Below, in pieces: positions 24,185 to 35,159 of a stretch of 64,000 nucleotides of DNA. Both the position numbers and the translations under genes were made by a program. Within the stretch, counting starts at the first letter, position 1; every line of letters begins with the position of its first letter. Source of the DNA: Alnus glutinosa (taxonomy: Eukaryota; Streptophyta; Magnoliopsida; Fagales; Betulaceae). The stretch spans positions 38,567,120 through 38,631,119 of the forward strand of contig NC_084887.1 of assembly GCF_958979055.1 (NCBI RefSeq). The letters are read 5' to 3'. The notes beneath the pieces were generated by a model. That model had not been told where the DNA came from. It was given only the letters and a program-made list of their open reading frames with translations, and did not search any database.

Positions 24185-26740
24185 TGTTAGGTTATATGTC
24201 CCATGCTGCATTGTCGTCCTATTTTAGTTTAATGTATCTACGGCTAGATTAGCCGGTCCTATATATAGGCTCCTCTTGGACAGTTTTATGTGTGATTTAA
24301 TATACAGTCCTATTCTATACGTGCTATCAGAGCCTAGGTTTTAAATCACTTTTCCTACCCTCCCTTTTTCAGGCATTCTCCCCAACGCCTCTAGTCTTTC
24401 CGGCGGTTCTAGTAGCTCTGCCTTCTTCCAAGTGTTGTTTCCGATGACTACACCAATCTAATCCTCGAAAGACAATCTATCTAGAGCTGCCACCAACACC
24501 TCAGTTTGATCATCCACACATTGCCCGAAGGTTCTGCCTGTGCAGCCTGGTGCTGCCACGATCGTTCCATCGAATCGGTGACCGCGCTGATCAAAAGATC
24601 CGACACCGATCATTCTAGAGCTGTCGAGACTAATCGCATCATAGTCGCAATGTGCCCAAACACACAAAATCAAAGTTCTGCCGCTCTAGTCATGCACTGA
24701 CGTGCCGCCGCTCCTGCTTCGCATGTCATCCATGCGCCGACACGCTTTCTGCACACATTGTGTGCCACATGTCATCCAAATAGTGTGCCGCATAAGCCCT
24801 AGCATCACATCAACGATCGATTAAGTGGCACGTCAAAATCTGACATGTAATCAATCCATGTCACTTACCGCATCAACACTCCTACCACGTCATCAGTACA
24901 CCATGGTTGGTTGTTTGTTGACGTTTTTTGGACTGTTTTTGCATTTGACATCTATAAATGGCGCAAAACGAGCTTTCTCATCCTCTTCAGGTTACATTGG
25001 ATGGCACAAACTACATTATTCGAGCCCAATCTATGCGTATTTTTCTCGAAAGTCGTAATCTTTGGCTTTATATGACAGGAGATCTCAAAAAGCCCACTAA
25101 AAGCCCTACTGAATTAGATGAAGCTTTTCGCACTCGCCTCATTGATTGGGAGAGCAATCATCATCAAATCCTTATGTGGTTCCGTAACTCCACCATTCCA
25201 TCTATCTCGACGATGTTTGGCAATTTTGATGATTCTAAGTCTGCTTGGGATATGCTTGCTTCCCGCTACTCATCTACTGATGGTTATGGAGAGTACTAAC
25301 TTATGCTTGATCTCTATCATCTGAAGCAGGAACCAGGACAAACTATCAATGACTTCTTTACTCGCATGCAATTCTTATGGGGTCAGCTTTCTCTTTCGGA
25401 CCCAACTTGGAAGGATCCTAAAGATGCTCAGTTATATGCTGCTCGCAGAGATCAAGATCGACTTTATCAATTTTTTATGGCCCTGAGTGATGATTTCGAG
25501 TCTATCCGTGGGAAACTTCTACATCACACTCCTCTTTCTTCCTTGGACAGGCCGTCTTTGAACTTGTTCAAGAGGAGACTCGACTGTATAGACTACGCTC
25601 TCAGCATAGTCATACAATATTGGCTGTCTCACCCTCTGATTCTTCATCTTTTCAAATAGAGCGATCTGACAAGTCAGGTCCTCATCACTCTCCTTTTAAA
25701 ACTCGCGACAACAATTATTGTCTCTATTGTAGACGCCCAGGACACTATTGAAAATCGTAGGTGCTGCCCCAAATCTAATGCGCTCACTACAACGGTTGCC
25801 AATACTAAGAGTGCTCAATCTTCAACTGCTACCTTTGACGAGGCCCCAGGATTGAATTTCACCCTATCTATAGCTGACTTAGAGGCAATAGTCAATCGGG
25901 TTTTATCACTTTCTGGTAATGCATCTTCCTCTATCCTCTTAGTCTTGCTAGGTAAATCTTCTTCTTGACTTTTCGATTTCGCTTGCTACAATCACATGAC
26001 ACCCTACACATTCTCATTCACCACATCTACACCTCCACCACATTCATCTTTAATTCACATAGTTGTGCCAGAACTTTTTGTTCCTAAAGTTTTTCACTTT
26101 TTCATGTGCCAGAACTTTCCTTTAACCTCTTTTGTTGGTCAACTGTGTGAACCTGGTTATAGACTTGTCTTTGACTATTCTGGTGTTAATGTACAGGATC
26201 CTCGGATAAGCCAAACGCTCGGGATCGGGCGTAGAGTTGGGCAAATGTTCGAGTTTTCATCCTTACATCTTCCGACCTCTAGAGTTTCTACTGATGCCTC
26301 TTCACCACCACCATCCATTGTGCTTTGCCACTTGAGTCTTGGTCATGCATATGCGTCTTGGGTACAATTATTAGCTTCTAGAGATTTATTAGGTTCGGTG
26401 TCCACTAGTTCTAGCTCTTTTGATTGTGTCTCTTGTCATCTTGGAAAACAACTAGCATTACCATTTAAGAATAATGAGTCTGTTGCATCTGCCCCTTTTG
26501 ATTTAGTTCATTCTAATGTTTGGGGACCTTCCCCTGTTTCTAGTATGAGTGGCTCACATTATTTTGTAATTTTTGTTGGTGATTTTGCCATTACACCTGG
26601 GTTTTCTTGATAAAATCGCTTTCTGAATTATTAGATATTTATAGCAATTCTGCCAAAATGATTGAGATCCAGTTTTCAAAATGCATCAAAGTTTTTTCTT
26701 TTGATAATGCTTTAGAATATACTCCACACGCATTTCCGGA
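24185..26740 (+). mobile_element. degraded Ty1/copia element
   Basis: It begins TGTTAGG at 24185 with a short LTR of about 135 bp containing a CCTATATATAGG TATA box. A PBS-like TGCTATCAGAGCC follows at 24322-24334. Gag starts at the ATG at 24958 (MAQNELSHPLQVTLDGTNY) and is broken at 25299 by a TAA in place of a likely CAA. A zinc-knuckle remnant (CLYCRRPGHY) lies near 25720-25750, and the pre-integrase HLSLGH and CVSC motifs at 26330-26450. The start of integrase, FDLVHSNVWGPSP, has Asn where the first catalytic Asp is expected. The element decays at about 26740 with no RT and no recognisable 3' LTR. Confidence 0.8.
24958..26610 (+). pseudogene. copia gag-pol remnant
   Basis: Three open stretches (24958-25299, 25303-25659, 25996-26610) form successive parts of one polyprotein separated by a stop and by frameshifts. 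The parts are UBN2-type gag, the rest of gag, and the protease-to-integrase-start region. It continues for about 100 bases in another frame with LIKSLSELLDIYSNSAKM and FDNALEY of the integrase core, then is lost. Confidence 0.8.
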
Positions 26741-29270
26741 CATACTCTAACATTAAGACATTGTTCCTCACTTGTCATGTCCGGGTACCTCACAACTCCC
26801 CCAGTACATGCTCTAAATACCATGCATGCTCTCCTCCTTTCATCCTCAACACCCCCGGTGGCCATGGATTCTTTTGTTATTTTTAATCAGTGGCGATTTC
26901 CCTATTTTGTACATCCAAACTAGGGTAATTTTGGTAGAAGAAATGGATGATGCGTACGTGATTGGCACATGCGACTTTTCCCGTTCAAAGTAATGACCAA
27001 ATTTAACTATGGGGCAACTCAAAACATTTTGGTAGTATATGAATTCAAGTTGTATCTTAGAGGAGTAAGTGCAAATGGGATGATAGTTTGGGTGGATAAA
27101 AGTGCAATTTACCTTTCCTTTACTTTTATTTTGTTAAAATTTTAGCTTAATTTTTTATTTTCTTTATGTAATCATTCTCATATCTTCTTGACCTTGCATA
27201 TGAGAAAGAATCTAACATGGAATACATCAGACCTTCGTAACGAGCACACTAGTAGCTGCTTGCTACTGCAGAAGAAGGCACATGAATTGCATGTGACCGT
27301 CCCTTCTACTTGATGATCATGTGCATGCCCATATGACTTTTTCTAGTGTGGCGAAGAACTATAGGTTCCGATAGTGTGGAGGAGAAATGGCTCTGCACTG
27401 TTTGCTTTGTCTTTGGACGTGGGGTTTTGGTGGTAGGTACTCATAGTCATGCAGGTTTCCTTCTGAACTTAGAAGAAAGTAGTCACTTGTTGTAGTAATT
27501 CTGTTTCGGGGACACTGAAACTGATCTTAAAGAAGAGCTCTATATGCATCCGCTATAACTTTTTAAAATTCTTCATATTAATGTCACTGCAGACTGATCT
27601 TCAATTAGCCTTTTTGCCCTTCAATTTTAAATTTTCTGCGTCGGTCTCTAATTGCAGGAGCTTGCGGCTGTTAACTTTGACTCATAAGAAAGTTGCAAGC
27701 TTCCTGTGAACCATGTTTTCTGGAGAATTTGCTGGTGGCTTTGGTCTATTAGCCATTCCAAGTATTGAGACGGTTCTTCTTCAACCCCATCATTGTTCTG
27801 CCTGCCTTTATTGACTAGCAGAAGATAGTAATTGTTCTGACTGCTTTATTGAGATGGCCTAAGGCTGCCATACTGGAGATCCTTACTATTTCTTTAATGA
27901 CCTCTTGACTGTGGAAAGCTCGCTTTGATGCAGGAGAGATGACTACTGTTATCATTGAACTAGATAATCAAACTCTGGCCGCATAGCTCCAAATCCCGTG
28001 TGCTTGATATGGTGCTGTACTGTTAATTGATGAGGCTATGATGCAGAGCAGGAGTACAATAGCATGTCCACTAGCCTGATGACAGTGCCAAGGGTGGTCT
28101 TCTACTTGGAGCTAACGGATGGAGCAGTGAAATGATGGCACGGTCAGGCGGGACTATTGGATTTGGGTAGAAATCTTAAAGCAATTGCATTGATGTCCAC
28201 ACACTTGGAGAACGAGTAATTTGAGTACTTGAACATCCAGGGACAGAGAAACTGGACAGAGACTTGGGGGCAAGTTGTGTGGCTAGTGTTTTAATGGATG
28301 TTTAAACCCTTCACAGAAGGACCTTATTATCAATTTAGATATGCAAAGGAAAGTGACTGCAAAATTATGGGGATTCATAGGTTAATTTTGGAGAAGATTG
28401 GCAACTTATCATCTTCACAATTCAAGAAAGGCATATACTTCTGTAGATATCTGATGAATAATCTTAGCAGCTGAACAGGACTTGGGGGCAGAATTGGCTG
28501 TTGGTAATCGCATCTTTTATTTCATCTATAAGAATGTGCTCTATTGTCGAAGCACATGCCTGGTTTGTTCACTTGTGCTTTCTAAATACCAAATTGCTGT
28601 ATTTGTTTGGTGAGTGCAACTTATTTGTATCTTGCCCATTTGTTGCAATTTACACATTTATCTTAAAACTTAACCAGAATCTTGAACATGCTCACCCAAT
28701 TTGTGTAGGGTATGGGTTCTATACTTATAGACTAGTATTTTTGTTTCCGTTTCTTACTGCATTTCATTGTTCTTGTGGTTTTGGATGGGAGCCATGGCGG
28801 TTGATCCGACCAATTCCTCAAGGCTTCATCAATTTGAGGGTGCCATGTTCCATGCACGCAGAGTGAGTTTGTATACTACTGAAATTGTTCAAGCTGCTTA
28901 AATATTCCTTCATAATGTCATTGACAAGAGATACTTCAATATACAACCCATACATTGCAACAAGGACCTAATCTTATAAACATTGGCAAATCAGGTTTCT
29001 TCTTGCACCCAAACTATACACGCATATTTTCTGCAAACATTGTACAGCCAAACAACCAGACAAATAATACAGTAAAGAAAATGAAAGACTAATCTCATTG
29101 ATGGGCTCCGAGGAGAAAAGGTATCCAAGGTATTGGGTTTCTTGGATTCCGTGTACATGGGGAATGTAAAAGAGCCACGATGGTGCTAGTAGGACAGAAG
29201 GATATATTTTGAAGGCAAAGATTGTTTACATAGGGAAGGAACCATGGAAAGAGCTTGAGAAGCCATCTAT
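26741..29270. other. intergenic or intron, no coding exon recognised
   Basis: About 2.5 kb of mid-GC sequence, less AT-rich than other intergenic parts. It carries splice-like signals (for example CTAATTGCAG before 27658) but no frame with recognisable protein. The 28501-28866 open frame begins at a non-ATG codon and has no domain. It may belong to a non-coding transcript or an old gene relic; I cannot tell. Confidence 0.35.
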
Positions 29271-29871
29271 TTATTTTCCACATAAGGTGACATTTATCTT
29301 GGATGGTCTAAAATTCAATGCGTTTAGGCTGTAGATACAGAGATTGGCTTGTCTTGATTTAATTGCTATTTGATCTGATGTGGTTTTGTAACCAGGAATA
29401 TTGCATGAAGAAGATGAAGTCCGTATTAAGCTTGCCTGGCAGGAAGACACGACTTCAGAATCTTCTGCACATGTAATTCCATCAACCGATGGTATTTCCA
29501 ACTTGTAAACTCCATGCTTATTTGTAGTTCTGTTCACCGATAATGATATCTGTTCTATGGTTTTCCGGGAGATGGCTTTGAACATGCAATCTATTCTAAC
29601 TTCTGCATCTGGTAAGACAGACAGCACCATGAAATATATGAACTTCATATCTTTACAAATGAATTACACATAATATACCCAATCAAACTTGAAATTAGTT
29701 TTTTTCACCTGGTATGAAGTAGCTGTGTCTGGAGAAGCTGTTATTGGAGCAGATGTCACAATAAACAAAACCCATCACAATGATCTGGGAGTTATTTTTT
29801 GGTGGCTCAACTCCCGCATATAGGGAATTTATAAATAAAGATGAAACGACAAAGAGAATCACCGGATTCAT
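29271..29871 (-). CDS. Pollen Ole e 1/extensin-domain secreted protein
   Basis: A small cell-wall or apoplastic protein of the Pollen Ole e 1 family (PF01190), molecular function unknown. Two exons (minus strand): 29871-29709 and 29608-29271, GT-AG, joining in phase to 166 residues. It starts with a hydrophobic signal peptide (MNPVILFVVSSLFINSLYA). The family core follows: VMGFVYCDIC, the N/FSRHSYFIP segment, DAEVRIDC, then NRTTNKHGVYKLEIP, with later cysteines (ITC, SSC, SSCN, NLC, TLC). An upstream in-frame ATG at 29907 would add 12 residues. I prefer 29871 because its Kozak context (GCCATGA) is better and it puts the signal peptide at the terminus. Confidence 0.85.
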
Positions 29872-29907
29872 GGCTAACTTTGGAGATAAAGAGTATGGCT
29901 TAAACAT

Positions 29908-30873
29908 ATGCTTCTTTATGAATAGTTGTTTTGCTAGCTGTGAATAGCCTTCAAAGCATTATCACATGGTAGGAGATGAATTTGTTTGTGTGGATAATGA
30001 GCGGCAGTTGTTGGTGGAGATCCAACTGTAAGCAAAAAGTGGAGGAAATTTATCCTTTTCACAAGAAACAAAGTCATGTGAATGTTCTTTGGCAAGATAT
30101 GGACTTGATGTGTAGGAGAGAGAAGACAGTAGATACTTTAGTTAAACTGGGAGGTGGTGGTGCTTGATTTGAAGGTCTCAGCTCCACAAGAAAAAATGCA
30201 GGGTGTTTACACTGTCGCACTTATTGTCTACTGCAGGAGGCTCTCTCTCCCCCAAGGCGCGTGGCAGTCCAAATCATTAGGTACTAATTAAGCTTATTTA
30301 TATGATGTCCATCCATGTTCAGTTTAAGTTTAGCTTTAGTGCATCCAATTTCCACTTGTTCAGTGACTTTTCTGCATAATTTGTGCATCTGAATGTGGGT
30401 TGTATGGATGGATAAGGTTTTTACTTTTTCTGTTGGGGGTGGGGTGCCTGGGAGAAGGGATGGGATGGGATGGATAAGGTATTGAAGGGAAAAGCTTTTG
30501 ACATGATTGAGATAAAATGGGGTTCGTGTGATTGAGATAAAATATAAAAATGGGGTTCATGTGATTGAGATAAAATGGGACAATGGGTTTCATGTAGTTC
30601 ATGTGAATCTTAAAAGTTCAAGTGCTAGGGAAATTGTAGGTGTTGAGCGTTAAATACCAAGAATATACACCTACCTTATGCTCTGTTTGGAAATTGTAAG
30701 ATGGTTTGAAAGAGTTTTATTCTATACACTAATCATTTGAACTTGTAGCACCTATTTTTGCAAATGATTTTTTAATTACTTCCCAAAGCTGATACCAAAA
30801 TCCAATTTCATGCGGACAATTGGTTTCACCCATATAAATAAGGAAGAACTGAGCCAGTTTCTGGTTGCAGGGG

Positions 30874-30928
<55 letters not shown>

Positions 30929-32082
30929 GAGATGAGAATTTTTGCCACATAAAAGATTCAAGATCGCTCTAAGTGCTCCGGACATATGTCAGTTTAATAG
31001 ATTGGGTTGGAAAGAAAAAACTGTTACAAATTCCTTTAGGGTTTTTAAAATTGGCCCAAGGATTTTGAGAGAATTTTAAGGTTATTATTTGTAGTTAGGG
31101 CTAAAAGTCTATCATGTTTTCCTTATTGGCCTAACAAAAGAAAATTTTGGGTAGGCTTCCCAAGTTTTTGACACTCTTGATTTTATTTCCATTGCTGTAG
31201 TAGCATCCAGAGATTGATGGGAAGACCTCTTGATATTACCATAAACATTGGCGGTATGCATATATATCTCGGAGCATGATATTGAAAGGACGACTCCCCA
31301 TATTTCCCAAATATCTTATACTTTTTTATTTTTATTATAATTATTTGTACCAAGCCCAAATAAAAATAAAAAAAATAAAAAATAAAAAATAAAAAAAGAT
31401 CAGAACCCCTTAGTGTGAAGGCGGTGGCCTAACCAGTGCGGGCTCAATAGGTAGGTGAGTGAGCCCCCGCCCAGTGTCCCAATTTTGCCACAATTTTATA
31501 AAGGCCCAAAAAAACCTTTTATACTAAATTTGTCCAAAAAAAAAAGAAAAAGTAAAAAAATGCGAAAAGACTTAGAAAGAAAATATGTACTTAGAAAGAA
31601 ACTTTTTCAACTACCGCTCATTTTTTATTTAGGCCTCCAAACTATTAATCTTTTACCCAATTTTTTTTAAAAAAATATAAATAAAATAAAGCCATTCATT
31701 AGTGTAAGACATTAAAATTGAATTAAAAATATATATACATTAAAGGGATGGCTAGACAACTTCCTCCTGGATTAAATTCATAAGGATCAAAAGACCTATA
31801 TAGTCTTTTTAAGCATCATAATTATTCTAATCTTCACGAGCATCATAAATCAAATGAACTGCACCATTAGCAAAAAATAAATAAATAAATAAATCCCCTT
31901 CAAAAATATCAAAAAATTAAATTTTTGTTGAGGTGGAACATGGTGAAAATCCAGAAAAGCCACCTCTTTAGTCTTTATTATGTTATGGTACTCAACCTTT
32001 TGAACAATGAGGACCTTATATACGCTTGTTAGGCGAAGGATCCAACCCAAATAATTGATTGCCATTTAAGTATGCCCGATGT
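29908..32082. other. intergenic with simple repeats
   Basis: It contains a three-copy tandem repeat of GTGATTGAGATAAAATGGGGTT type at about 30500-30605, a GGGATGGGATGGGATGG stretch near 30455, and a poly(A) run at 30876-30925. AT-rich repeat debris follows at 31320-31740. No gene is seen; Phe- and Lys-rich frames here are read from the homopolymers. Confidence 0.55.
30876..30925. repeat. poly(A) tract
   Basis: An uninterrupted run of 50 A. It may be the tail of a retroposed sequence on the plus strand, but no body is recognised upstream. Confidence 0.9.
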
Positions 32083-32265
32083 TCACCGGAAAAAAAGGAG
32101 ACATTCACCACGAGAAAGGAGCAGAGCTACGGGAAGAGTGGAGACCTCTCCGGTATTGGGATAAAAGATGTATACTTGACCGTTCTCGAGATCAAGGCAG
32201 ACCAAACCGTTGTAGAATCGGAACTTGCCAATGTCAAATCTTTTAAAAGGGATTAGGGAGGGCAT
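32083..32265 (-). pseudogene. F-box-associated domain fragment
   Basis: A 60-residue minus-strand frame reads FDIGKFRFYNGLVCLDLENGQ and then VYIFYPNTGEVSTLP. This resembles the start of the F-box-associated interaction domain ('NGL.CL....YI.NP.TGE...LP'). The F-box itself and the rest of the domain are absent, and the frame ends in low-complexity sequence. It is probably a gene fragment carried or left by transposition. Confidence 0.45.
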
Positions 32266-32271
32266 TATCGT

Positions 32272-32428
32272 CCGTTTGGGTGTTGAATTTTTTTGAATTA
32301 GAATATTATTCTAATTCACTGCGCAAAATACGAAGTTTTACTTTGTGAGATAAAATTTGAATAAAATATAATTTATTTTTAAAAAAAGTAGAATATTATT
32401 CTACATTTTATTCAAACCAAACACACGG
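32272..32428. mobile_element. small MITE-like inverted repeat
   Basis: Ends GTTTGGGTGTTGAATTTTTT and, inward from the right, GTGTGTTTGGTTTGAATAAA are imperfect inverted repeats. TAGAATATTATTCTA occurs inside both arms. About 157 bp, non-coding. It directly abuts the F-box fragment. Confidence 0.5.
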
Positions 32429-34082
32429 GCGGTGCCAACCTTTTTTATTTTGAAGAGTACAAGTTAATTCAAAGAATTATTAGAATTAGGACCACTTCTG
32501 GGGAGTTCTTTGTTCTGTTTGCATGCACGTTTCAATTGACCTTTGAAGAGATTAGCTATTCCGGATATATTGATTTACCTTAAAAAAATGGTTGACATTA
32601 GGTGATTGGAGTTTTGCACTTAATTATAATATATACATGCAGTACTGCATTGACCAAGTACACATGGAAGGTAGCGTTGGACGTAGCTTTTGCTTTTCAT
32701 AGTGCCTGGTCCTCGTTCGTTGGGGAGTGTGTGTGGATTCAATGGCGTATCCCATGGCTGGATGATATAATGGCTAGCTTTGACTAACACCATGCTCATC
32801 CAAACATGACTTGTCAAAATATGTGACAAGGTTATCAAAGTTCCAACACGATTATTATATTAAGTGAATTATTGGTACAAGCCTCAACTAAAACTCACAT
32901 TTGAAACTTAGTTTATAAAGAGAACGTGTCCAAAAGTTTATATAAACACGATTAAGATTACACTTAAACTGTATGAAACACTTGGAATCAATCATACGTA
33001 ACAACTATTATGCATTTCCTTGATCCCACGTCTCTTTTCTTTTCACATTAATACAATTTTGTAGTAATCTCCATCAATGTCCCTTGAAAATATAATTAAC
33101 TGCAGTGAACGACACAAGAAAACGGATGATAGAGAGGAACATAAGAAGTTGTAGGGAACAAAAGCAAACTGACAGAGTAAAAGTGTAAAAAATGATTGCG
33201 TACCTGATGAAGGGTCTAACCATCTTAATATAGGTTGGCCATTCCCGCCTTTCCTTGTTAGGGTTTTGGGGACCTCTGGCTAGATTTTTGTTAAGGGAAT
33301 CAAATTAGGTTGTTGAGGTCGATCACACATGCAGTAAAGTGTGAATATTCCCTTCCGTGAATATTAGGAGACGTTTCTAGCTAGTGTGAGAAAGCCGTTA
33401 TCCGACTTGACTTGGGCTTTGTACTGACCTTGGGCCTAACCGTCGGGCCCCTTGTTAATCCTAATTCATTCTGATAGCTCGTCAACCTTCTGGAAGACGA
33501 GTCCTTCAGCAAGCATGCATGCTTCACAATTTCTCAAGTAGTGAAAGACTTTTGACTGTATATTAGATTGTGTTTGGGCCTAAAGAACTTTGACATAGGC
33601 AGGCGTTATAAGCCTATTAAGGTTAGGTACATACACCAATAGTCTCTCAATTTTTATTTTTATTTTATGAATAGTCTCTCAATTCTTTGACGAACTTATA
33701 AATAAGTTCACCCATGAAAATTCCAAGCAGTGAATGACTTTTTCAATATTTAGGCTTTAACGAGAAGTATGACCCGACTCCCGACGGGGTTGAGTACACT
33801 AATCTTAATTGTTATAGGCATTTCAACGTATTTTTTTAACTTAATCAAGAATCAACTACGTACGTAAGAAACACCGAGCCTTTTACTGTTATAAGGATAG
33901 GTATGTTTAATCTAGGTGAATCCGTAGGTGGTTTGAAGATTAAATGATAAAAACGTGGATATACCAAATCTGCTGGATTTGTCGATCTAGTCCCTGACAA
34001 TCACATATATTATTTGGAGTTCCTCACAATCACAAATAGAAATGTTTCCATGTTATGAAGAAAGATTTTGTTTGATTAACAA

Positions 34083-34086
<4 letters not shown>
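32429..34086. other. intergenic, no gene seen
   Basis: AT-rich DNA with no supported gene. The 32602-32838 frames have no recognisable domain. Confidence 0.5.

Positions 34087-34155
<69 letters not shown>
34087..34155. repeat. (GA)n microsatellite
   Basis: About 34 uninterrupted GA units, roughly 1 kb upstream of the RAM1-like start codon. Glu/Arg-rich frames across it are artefacts. Confidence 0.95.
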
Positions 34156-34160
<5 letters not shown>

Positions 34161-34336
34161 GAAGGAAATGCCGCCTAATAGGGATAATGGTTGTAGACAA
34201 GCACTGCATTCCTTTGGCAAATCCAAGGTCCAGGCGGCGCCACCGACGCCACATCCAACGACTTTGCCAATGTCCCTTGTTTGTCCTTTTTCTTCTTCAC
34301 TTTCTCACCTCCTAGCCTTCTACTCTTATCGATCTT

Positions 34337-34340
<4 letters not shown>

Positions 34341-34375
<35 letters not shown>
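34341..34375. repeat. (TC)n microsatellite
   Basis: About 17 TC units, complementary to the (GA)n run at 34087-34155 and separated from it by 185 bp. Confidence 0.95.
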
Positions 34376-34376
<1 letters not shown>

Positions 34377-34639
34377 ATCCAAATTTGCCTGATCGATCTA
34401 TTGCTTGATCTAGCCACTTTTTAACATTTTCCAAGTACCTAATTAATGTTTATAGATAGGGAAAATGCCGCAAGGGATCAAATAATGGGTATTCTTGTTG
34501 ATGTAAAATTAACAACATTTTTGGTTCTATTAATTTTCTCAATAATTATTGTTAAGGTCCTTTTCACAATAGCCTCGATATTGGGTCCCCTTTTTATCCT
34601 TTCACATTATAAAAATACCTTTTTCCGATAGATTTTCTC

Positions 34640-35159
34640 CCCTCCATCGTTTTACCTTAATCAACTACCTATCCCAGCTTCACAACTAATTAAGTAATGA
34701 TAATATTTATACTAAACAACAAGAAAAAGATCCCATTTATTCCAACTGCTGCCTTGTTCTCAGATGGGCCGGCCCAAGGAGAGTGGGTCCCAGACAGGCA
34801 CAGGCCTTCCCAAACTGTTGAAGAAGTGTAGCCTAGACCCTAGATGACAAAAATCATGCCTCTAAAAAACCAGCTACACCCAAGTATAGTAGGACAAGAA
34901 ATGGAGGTGATTACAAACCTCCAATCACAATCACAATGCGAGTGAAGTTGAGGTTTGTCCTTACTATCTTCCTTTTCTGAAGCCACCAAATAAGAAGGCG
35001 AAAAACAGAGGCTCTGCTCTTTCCTTATACCAGCAAGAGCTAGCTCTTGAATAGCTTGAAAGCAATATCTTTCTCCATCTGTTTCAAAGAGCTGAATAAT
35101 ATTGTAGCGAGCGAGAGAGCTTGTTTTTGGCTTCTGGGTAGCTAGCTAGTGAGCCAAAA
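34640..35159 (+). promoter_or_regulatory. proximal upstream region and leader of RAM1-like gene
   Basis: It contains the perfect 12-bp palindrome TGGGCCGGCCCA at 34765-34776 and a CTTATACC box at about 35025. An AT/GA-rich leader leads up to the ATG at 35160. In legumes the RAM1 promoter is known to be activated by CYCLOPS with CCaMK and DELLA through a GC-rich element. That this palindrome plays such a role here is only a guess. Confidence 0.4.

Noticed and set aside
28501-28866. A 121-residue open frame
   Set aside because: Non-ATG start, no domain, hydrophobic from T-rich sequence; no splice or leader support.
30729-30985. Two frames with long poly-Phe
   Set aside because: They are read from the poly(A) run at 30876-30925 and have no other protein character.
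34156-34340. Possible microRNA precursor because of a TTTGCCAAAGGAATGC stretch on the minus strand, which recalls part of miR399
   Set aside because: The match covers only about 10 bases and no matching stem arm was found, so it is too weak to call.
34030-34417. Glu-Arg and Ser-Leu repeat proteins on both strands
   Set aside because: They are products of the (GA)n and (TC)n microsatellites.
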